DNA from: Opitutaceae bacterium
GTDB taxonomy: Bacteria > Verrucomicrobiota > Verrucomicrobiia > Opitutales > Opitutaceae
Assembly (NCBI GenBank): GCA_009919985.1
Contig: RGAX01000022.1
Location: 1-21,024, forward strand
Direction: 5' to 3'
DNA: 21,024 nt
How positions within the stretch are numbered: the first letter of the stretch is position 1; every line of letters starts with the position of its first letter. Shown here one piece after another: positions 16,045 to 21,024 of the stretch. A program made the translations under genes and the position numbers. The notes beneath the pieces are model-generated. The model saw only the letters and a list, made by a program, of their open reading frames with translations, was not told where the DNA came from and searched no databases.

Positions 16045-17636
16045 GTGATCGCCTCCGCCGCCAACGCCAATATCGCCCGCCACCTCGGGCTCATGGCTAC
16101 GTCCGCGCCCACGACCGCCGCCCTCAAAATCCCGCGCGGCCGCACCCCCACGGGCGACATCGACTATCTCATTCTCACGTTCGCCGAACTCGCCGCCGAG
16201 GTCGATGCGTGGCAAAAAAAACTCACCAACGCTGGCATCCAGCCGGGTGACCGTACCCTAGTCATGGTCCGCCAAGGCCTCCCGCTGATCGCGGCGGCCT
16301 TCGCGCTTTTCTCTCTCGGCGCCGTTCCAGTCGTCATTGATCCCGGCATGGGACTCAAAAATTTTCTCACCTGCGTTGAGCGTTCCCGACCTCGCGCCCT
16401 GGTCGGCCTCCCGCTCGCGCGTTTTCTTAGTCACGTTTGCCGGCGGGCGTTCGCCACTGTAAAAATCCGGGTACGTCCGCCCCGCTCGTTCACAGCCGCG
16501 CTACCGATCTGGCGGCCATTCTTTTCACCTCCGGCTCCACCGGAACCCCCAAAGGCGTCGTCTACGAACACGGTCACTTCGACGCCCAGGTCCGCCTGAT
16601 CCGCGCCACTTACGATATTCGTCCCGGCGAGATCGATCTGCCGTTGTTGCCCATCTTCGCTTTGTTCAATCCTGCGCTTGGTCTTACCACTATCGTTCCC
16701 GAGATCGATCCCAAGCGCCCCGCCGCCCTTGATCCCGCTGCGATCGTCCAAGCCATCCGCCAGGAAAACATCACAACCTCCTTCGGCTCACCCACGCTGT
16801 GGAAAAAAATAGGCGACTACTGTATCGCGCAAAAAATCACACTGCCGACCCTCCATCGCGTTTTATGCGCCGGCGCTCCGGTCCCCGCGGCGCTCTGGAA
16901 CTCATCGCGTATTTTTTTAACGCGCGGCCAACTTTACAGTCCTTACGGGGCGACCGAATCGCTGCCGCTCGCCAGTGTATCGTCGGCCGAAATCGCCACC
17001 ACCCGTGGCCTCGGGGCTTGTGTTGGTCGCCCGGTCGAGGAGATCACCGTAAAAATAATCGCCTCCACGGATGTGCCCCTCGCCACTCTCGCCGACGCTC
17101 ACGAACTTCCTTCCGGTGAGATCGGAGAAATTATAGCCACTGGTCCGGTTGTCACGCGCGACTACGATGCGCTTCCAGTTGCTACCGCGCTCGCCAAGAT
17201 TTCTTCACCTGAAGGCATCTATCATCGCCTTGGCGATTGCGGCACGCTTGATAGCGAAGGCCGCCTTTGGTTCTGCGGCCGCAAAGCCGAACGGGTCATT
17301 ACCACTCAAGGCATTTTATACACCGAGCCTTGCGAGCAGGTTTTTCGCTCGCACGCCCGCGCTAACCGCTGCGCGCTGATTGGTCTCGGCCGCGCACCCG
17401 ATCAAACACCCGCTATCGTGATCGAAACTAACGTGCGCAATTCTGACGAAGCCCACGCGCTCGCCCGCGAACTCCGCGCCCTCGCTCTCGCGCACCCTTA
17501 CACGGTTGCAATCCAACGTTTTTATTTTCACCCCGCGTTCCCCGTCGATGTTCGACATAACGCCAAAATCCACCGCCTGACGCTTACCGGTTGGGCCGCT
17601 ACCGTCCAAGGTTATGAGAGCAATTCTCCCGATTGA
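16045..17636 (+). pseudogene. oleC: OleC-type acyl-CoA synthetase-like enzyme (beta-lactone synthetase), frameshifted
   Basis: OleC adenylates a 2-alkyl-3-hydroxyalkanoate and closes it to a beta-lactone in long-chain olefin synthesis. The N-terminal part, read from GTG 16045 (IASAANANIARHLGLMA), continues in one frame to about 16465. The rest, including the P-loop LFTSGSTGTPKG (16521-16556), YGATESLPLAS, HRLGDCGTLDSEGRLWF and the C-terminal Lys region HNAKIHRLTLTGW, lies in the -1 frame. One extra A in the A5 run at 16461-16465 would restore a 530-residue protein of near-normal length. Either the gene is inactivated, the sequence has a homopolymer error, or frameshifting occurs. It overlaps or abuts oleD, as in known ole clusters. 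Confidence 0.8.
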
Positions 17637-17647
17637 ACGCACTGCTC

Positions 17648-18763
17648 ATGCCTGCACCTCTAATATGCGCTTCTGATGGGTCTGGTTCGCTGGTTCCTGC
17701 CCGCGTCCTTGTCACCGGTGGCACAGGTTTCCTTGGCCGCCGACTCGTTGAACGCCTGCTCACGGCCGGACGCTCCGTAACCATTCTTGGTCGTACACCT
17801 GCGCCTGACCTTGAAAAACGCGGCGTTCGTTTCATCCGCGCTTCGCTCGAAGACGCTTCCGCCGTTCAAGCCGCCTGCGCGGGCATCACCACCATTTTCC
17901 ATACCGCGGCCAAAGTGGGTGTCTGGGGTCGCTACCACGATTTTTTCCGTACCAACGTCCTCGGTACGCGCGCTCTGCTCGCAGGGGCCCGGGAGCACGG
18001 GGTTACGCATTTCATCCACACGAGCACCCCGAGCGTCGTTTACAACGGCTGCGCGCTTTCCGGCGCCGATGAATCCCTCCCGCTCACAACCGCGTGCCCG
18101 AGCCCTTATCCACTCACTAAAGCCCTCGCAGAACGCGAGGTTCTTGCCGCCCACAACTCATCGCTTCGCACCATTGCCCTGCGGCCGCATCTTATTTGGG
18201 GCGTTGGTGATCCCCATTTAGTGCCGCGTGTACTCGCTCGTGCGCGTGCCGGCCGGCTCCGCATCGTCGGCGATGGACAAAACCAAGTCGACATGGTCCA
18301 CGTCGAAAACGCCGTCGACGCGCACCTCCTCGCGGAACACGCCCTCATCCAGCCTCACCGATTAGGGGATACTTGCGGCGGCGAAATCTTGCCCGGACAA
18401 TCAGCCCAACCATCAACGATATCGCCGCAATCTGCCGGCGGTCGGGCGTATTTTATCACCAACGGCGAACCGGTTTATCTTTGGGCTTGGATTAATGAGC
18501 TACTCGTCGCCCTCGGTGAACCACCGGTCACCAAAAAAATTTCTCTGCGTACGGCGAGTGCGTTGGGTGCGCTGGCTGAAACCGCCTGGCGTTTTTTACC
18601 GCTCCGTGGCGAACCGCCCATGACGCGTTTCATCGCCGCGGAACTCGCTAAAGATCATTGGTTCGACCTCGCCGCTGCGCGTCGCGATCTCGGGTACGCA
18701 CCGCGCATCAGTATGGCGACAGGCACCGCCGAACTCGTGGCCTCGCTTCGCGCCGAAAAATAG
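17648..18763 (+). CDS. oleD: OleD, NADPH-dependent 2-alkyl-3-ketoalkanoate reductase
   Basis: OleD reduces the OleA condensation product to the beta-hydroxy acid used by OleC. The product (371 residues from ATG 17648) is an extended short-chain dehydrogenase of the 3beta-HSD type. It has the Rossmann motif VTGGTGFLG at residues 22-30, HTAAKVGVWG, IHTSTPSVVY with the catalytic Ser/Thr, and YPLTK (Tyr154, Lys158). The ALRPHLIWGVGDPHLVPR stretch and the C-terminal GEPPMTRFIAAELAKDHWFD are typical of OleD. A TTG at 17633 overlapping the oleC stop is the other possible start. Compared with my recollection of the family, about 25 extra residues rich in Gln, Ser and Gly precede AGGRAYFITNGEPV. oleA and oleB are not in the window. 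Confidence 0.9.
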   Translation: MPAPLICASDGSGSLVPARVLVTGGTGFLGRRLVERLLTAGRSVTILGRTPAPDLEKRGVRFIRASLEDASAVQAACAGITTIFHTAAKVGVWGRYHDFFRTNVLGTRALLAGAREHGVTHFIHTSTPSVVYNGCALSGADESLPLTTACPSPYPLTKALAEREVLAAHNSSLRTIALRPHLIWGVGDPHLVPRVLARARAGRLRIVGDGQNQVDMVHVENAVDAHLLAEHALIQPHRLGDTCGGEILPGQSAQPSTISPQSAGGRAYFITNGEPVYLWAWINELLVALGEPPVTKKISLRTASALGALAETAWRFLPLRGEPPMTRFIAAELAKDHWFDLAAARRDLGYAPRISMATGTAELVASLRAEK

Positions 18764-18783
18764 ACCTCCTGCTCCCTTTTCCG

Positions 18784-19311
18784 ATGATGACCGTCCGCCA
18801 AATTCTACCGCCTGCGCTCGCGATGTCCGCGATCGTGCTCGGGTCCAATATACTCGTGCAGTTTCCGATTAATCCCTGGCTCACGTGGGGCGCATTCTCG
18901 TACCCGGTGGCGTATTTTGTCACCGATGTCTGCAATCGCACCTCGGGTCCTGCGCTCGCGCGACGCGTGGCTTGGGTAGGTTTTTCCGTTGGGCTCATTC
19001 TTTCCATATTGTTTGCGCCCGCGCGTATCGCGTTTGCCTCCGGTGCGGCTTTTATTATCTCTCAACTCCTCGACGTCGCCGTTTTTAACCGGCTTCGGCG
19101 CACGAGTTGGTGGAAGGCGCCGTTCTTCGGTTCCGCTGCGGCGTCCGTCGTCGACACTTCTATTTTCTTCTGTGTCGCTTTCGTGGGCTCGACGATCGCT
19201 TGGCTTCCACTCGCCGCGGGCGATCTTGGCGTAAAACTTTTCATGGCGCTCGCCTTGCTTCCGCCGTACCGCGTGCTCGTGAATCGGCTCGTACCGCCGA
19301 GCTCGGTTTAA
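18784..19311 (+). CDS. VUT/YhhQ-family queuosine precursor transporter
   Basis: A 175-residue membrane protein of the vitamin uptake transporter family (YhhQ/QPTR, PF02592), which imports preQ0/preQ1. It closely fits the family scheme: VQFPINPWLTWGAFSYPVAY, FVTDVCNRTSGPALARR, then RIAFASGAAFIISQLLDVAVF, RLRRTSWWKAPFFGS and SVVDTSIFFCVAFVG, ending with a short helix (VKLFMALALLPPYRVLVNR). About five or six membrane helices are visible. ATG 18784 (or the next codon, also ATG) follows oleD by 20 bases; earlier same-frame codons lie inside oleD. Its stop overlaps that of the convergent RNA methyltransferase. The presence of queC and queE in the window is consistent with a role in deazapurine metabolism. 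Confidence 0.85.
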   Translation: MMTVRQILPPALAMSAIVLGSNILVQFPINPWLTWGAFSYPVAYFVTDVCNRTSGPALARRVAWVGFSVGLILSILFAPARIAFASGAAFIISQLLDVAVFNRLRRTSWWKAPFFGSAAASVVDTSIFFCVAFVGSTIAWLPLAAGDLGVKLFMALALLPPYRVLVNRLVPPSSV

Positions 19312-20120
19312 GTTTTTCCGCCGCCCCGCTGCCTCACGGCCTCGAACAGGGTGATGATGGTCGCCATTGCGACATTCAATGAATCGGCCTGTCCGGCCAT
19401 CGGGATGCGAACGGGTACATCGCAGTTTTCCAGCCAAAATTGACTCAACCCGTACTGTTCGCTGCCCATCACTACCGCAAGCGGACCGCGCAAATCGACA
19501 TCCGAGTAAATTTTTTCCGCGGCCGGTGTTGTCGCCACGGAACGAACGCCTTTTTCCCGCAACCAAGCCTGCACGCGTGTGCTTTCTTCCACCACCAGTG
19601 GCACGGAAAACAAAACGCCGGTCGAAGCCCGCACTACATTAGGATTAAAAATATCCGTCACAGGATCACACACGATCACTGCGTCGCAGCCCGCCGCGTC
19701 CGCACTGCGCAAAATTGTGCCAAGATTTCCCGGCTTCTCGATCGCTTCAACCACGAGGTAAAAGGGATTTTCCTTCGCTGGTAGATCGCTCAGCGCTCGC
19801 CGCCATTGCGGTGCCACCGCAAGTAATCCATCGGGTCGTTCCCGATACGCTACTTTGGCAAAAGCATCTTTCGTTAATTCAAACGCCATCGCGCCGGCCA
19901 CCTCCGCTTGCGCAATCAACGACGGCTCGTTCTCGCCTAAGAACCAATCTGGGGAAAAATAAATTTCCTGTAGTTTTACGCCTTTCTCCAGCGCTCGGCG
20001 AATCTCCCGATAGCCCTCAACGAGAAATACGCCCGCTTCGTCGCGCGGGCGGCGATCGCGCAATTTCACGAGTTGTTTTACGCGCGGATTTTGGAGACTG
20101 GTAATTTTTTCGGGAGCCAC
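19308..20120 (-). CDS. SpoU/TrmH-family RNA 2'-O-methyltransferase
   Basis: A SAM-dependent RNA ribose methyltransferase with the SPOUT trefoil knot. From GTG at 20120 it has 270 residues. The N-terminal substrate-binding domain begins APEKITSLQNPRVKQLVKL with VFLVEGYREI. The knot motifs are KPGNLGTILRSADAAG (about residues 130-144), VMGSEQYGLS (217-226) and IPMAGQADSLNVAMA (239-253), the three TrmH motifs. The target is probably 23S rRNA or tRNA; the exact nucleotide cannot be read. A longer frame from 20231 runs through the inverted repeat and gives a low-complexity N-terminus (KYTKTKKTK), so I reject it. The stop overlaps the yhhQ stop by four bases. Confidence 0.92.
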   Translation of the reverse strand: MAPEKITSLQNPRVKQLVKLRDRRPRDEAGVFLVEGYREIRRALEKGVKLQEIYFSPDWFLGENEPSLIAQAEVAGAMAFELTKDAFAKVAYRERPDGLLAVAPQWRRALSDLPAKENPFYLVVEAIEKPGNLGTILRSADAAGCDAVIVCDPVTDIFNPNVVRASTGVLFSVPLVVEESTRVQAWLREKGVRSVATTPAAEKIYSDVDLRGPLAVVMGSEQYGLSQFWLENCDVPVRIPMAGQADSLNVAMATIITLFEAVRQRGGGKT

Positions 20121-20131
20121 GTCTCCAGCGC

Positions 20132-20210
20132 ACCATGAAACCCGCGAAACACACGAAAAAAGAATCCTCTTCGTCTTCTTCGTTTTCGTGTATTTTGTGT
20201 TTCCTGTGGT
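20132..20210. repeat. Imperfect inverted repeat between divergent genes
   Basis: The left arm at 20132-20159 (starting ACCATGAAAC and ending ACACGAAAA) and the right arm at 20183-20210 (starting TTTTCGTGTATT and ending CCTGTGGT) are largely reverse complements over 28 bases. The spacer is 23 nt and pyrimidine-rich on the plus strand (CTCTTCGTCTTCTTCG). The CACGAAA/TTTCGTG composition resembles dispersed intergenic repeats I know from several environmental phyla. Other copies cannot be checked within this window. Confidence 0.65.
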
Positions 20211-21024
20211 AAACCCCAAAAAGAAATCCAACGACCTGCCGTTCCCGTATCACACCGAGCTCGAGCTGGAGATCGCCACCCTCACCAACCATGGCGTGGG
20301 TCTGGCGCGCGTTCCGCACCCAGAAGACGCCACCGCCAAATGGGTCATCATGGTTCCCTTCTGCCTGCCGGGTGAACGAGTCCGCGCCCGTATTTTTCGC
20401 AACCACAAGAATTACTCCGAGGCCGATCTTGTCACCGTGCTCACGCCCTCGCCGCACCGCATTGCGCCTGTGTGTCCGCTTTTCACCCGTTGTGGCGGCT
20501 GCCAATATCAACATTTTACCTACAGCGAGCAGCTCCTTTGGAAACAGCGCCAAGTCGCCGAATTACTCGAACACATGGCTGGCGTCACGCACGCCGTGAA
20601 TGCAGTGATCGGTTCACCCAAACCATACGGCTACCGCTCGAAAATCACCCCGCATTTCAATCCCCCCCGCGACCCCGCGACGCCCCCGCCCATCGGCTTT
20701 CTGCGCCAAGGCACCCGTTTCGACATCCTTGACGTCCCGCGCTGTGATATCGCGACCGACGCCATCAATGAAAAACTCCCTGCCGCCCGCGCTGCCATCC
20801 ACGCCCGCGCCGCGAGCGGCGAATATTTGCGCGCGGCCACGCTTCTGCTCCGCGATGCCGGCGGCCAAGTCACCACCGACTACGAGGCGATTATCACCGA
20901 AACAGTCGGCGACTTAAAGCTCCGGTTTCTCGCGCGCGATTTTTTCCAAAACAATCCGTTTATCTTGCCCGCGTTCACCGCCTACGTGCGCGCACGTGCC
21001 GCCGCGGCCGGCGCGCGGTTTTTA
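20206..21024 (+). CDS. TrmA/RlmD-family RNA (uracil-5-)-methyltransferase, 3' end cut by window edge
   Basis: SAM-dependent RNA m5U methyltransferase, 273 residues visible. It begins MVNPKKKSNDLPFP, then a TRAM RNA-binding domain (about residues 15-80: ELEIATLTNHGVGLARV, FCLPGERVRARIF, YSEADLVTVL). An iron-sulfur motif follows, CPLFTRCGGCQYQH (Cys90, Cys96, Cys99), with a fourth ligand candidate Cys180 in DVPRCDI. PYGYRSKITPHF and DFFQNNPF are conserved in the family. The catalytic Cys and SAM motifs lie beyond the window. The Fe-S motif points to the RlmC/RlmD-like subgroup rather than to TrmA itself. GTG 20206 is the most economical start, but the frame is open further upstream through the inverted repeat, so the start is uncertain. 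Confidence 0.88.
   Translation, partial: MVNPKKKSNDLPFPYHTELELEIATLTNHGVGLARVPHPEDATAKWVIMVPFCLPGERVRARIFRNHKNYSEADLVTVLTPSPHRIAPVCPLFTRCGGCQYQHFTYSEQLLWKQRQVAELLEHMAGVTHAVNAVIGSPKPYGYRSKITPHFNPPRDPATPPPIGFLRQGTRFDILDVPRCDIATDAINEKLPAARAAIHARAASGEYLRAATLLLRDAGGQVTTDYEAIITETVGDLKLRFLARDFFQNNPFILPAFTAYVRARAAAAGARFL

Noticed and set aside
18805..19566. Minus-strand 253-codon frame over yhhQ and the end of the SpoU gene
   Set aside because: Its product is Arg-rich low complexity with no motif and is antisense to a clear membrane protein gene.
20121..20231. 37-residue N-terminal extension of the SpoU-family protein
   Set aside because: It is encoded by the inverted repeat, is low-complexity and basic, and the family N-terminus starts at the GTG at 20120.

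Overview
The window (about 21 kb, moderately high GC) looks like a chromosomal stretch from a member of the Verrucomicrobiota, most likely Opitutales/Opitutaceae. That placement is inference from gene content: a Feo operon, unlinked oleC/oleD genes, a YhhQ-type transporter, a histone-deacetylase-like protein, and an almost complete lack of Shine-Dalgarno sequences. No marker gene here fixes the taxonomy. Most of the window is housekeeping or ordinary accessory metabolism. I see no phage, transposase, CRISPR array, tRNA or rRNA.

Layout. Positions 2-6501 hold the F1Fo ATP synthase operon in the order a-c-b-delta-alpha-gamma-beta-epsilon (atpB truncated by the window edge). It closes with a clear intrinsic terminator at 6526-6554 and has an internal stem-loop just after atpE. 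Positions 6623-9486 hold a ferrous iron uptake operon: two separate FeoA proteins, FeoB and a 51-residue Cys-rich FeoB-associated membrane protein. A PfkB-family sugar kinase follows (9500-10393). The minus strand from 10433 to 13474 carries, in transcription order, an AbrB-type antitoxin with a PIN toxin (13474-12804), then queC and queE for 7-deazaguanine synthesis (12553-11141), then an ExoD-family membrane protein (11071-10433).

The plus strand then carries a 684-residue protein joining a histone-deacetylase/AcuC-like domain to a DEDDy RNase D-like exonuclease with an HRDC-like tail (13618-15672), a small lipoprotein with a strong terminator, an oleC gene broken by a one-base frameshift (16045-17636), oleD (17648-18763) and a YhhQ/VUT-family queuosine-precursor transporter (18784-19311). 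A convergent SpoU/TrmH-type RNA 2'-O-methyltransferase (20120-19308) and a divergent TrmA/RlmD-type RNA m5U methyltransferase (20206 to the window end, truncated) flank an imperfect inverted repeat at 20132-20210.

Functional links. queC and queE make preQ0, and the YhhQ homologue 6 kb away would import preQ0/preQ1, so synthesis and salvage of tRNA queuosine precursors may coexist. OleC and OleD act in long-chain olefin synthesis, but oleA and oleB are not in the window and oleC is disrupted as sequenced. The least ordinary items are the deacetylase-exonuclease fusion, with apparent compensating frameshifts near its catalytic Tyr motif; the oleC frameshift at an A5 run; the TA operator palindrome that overlaps the antitoxin start codon; and the inverted repeat whose right arm contains the proposed start codon of the methyltransferase gene.
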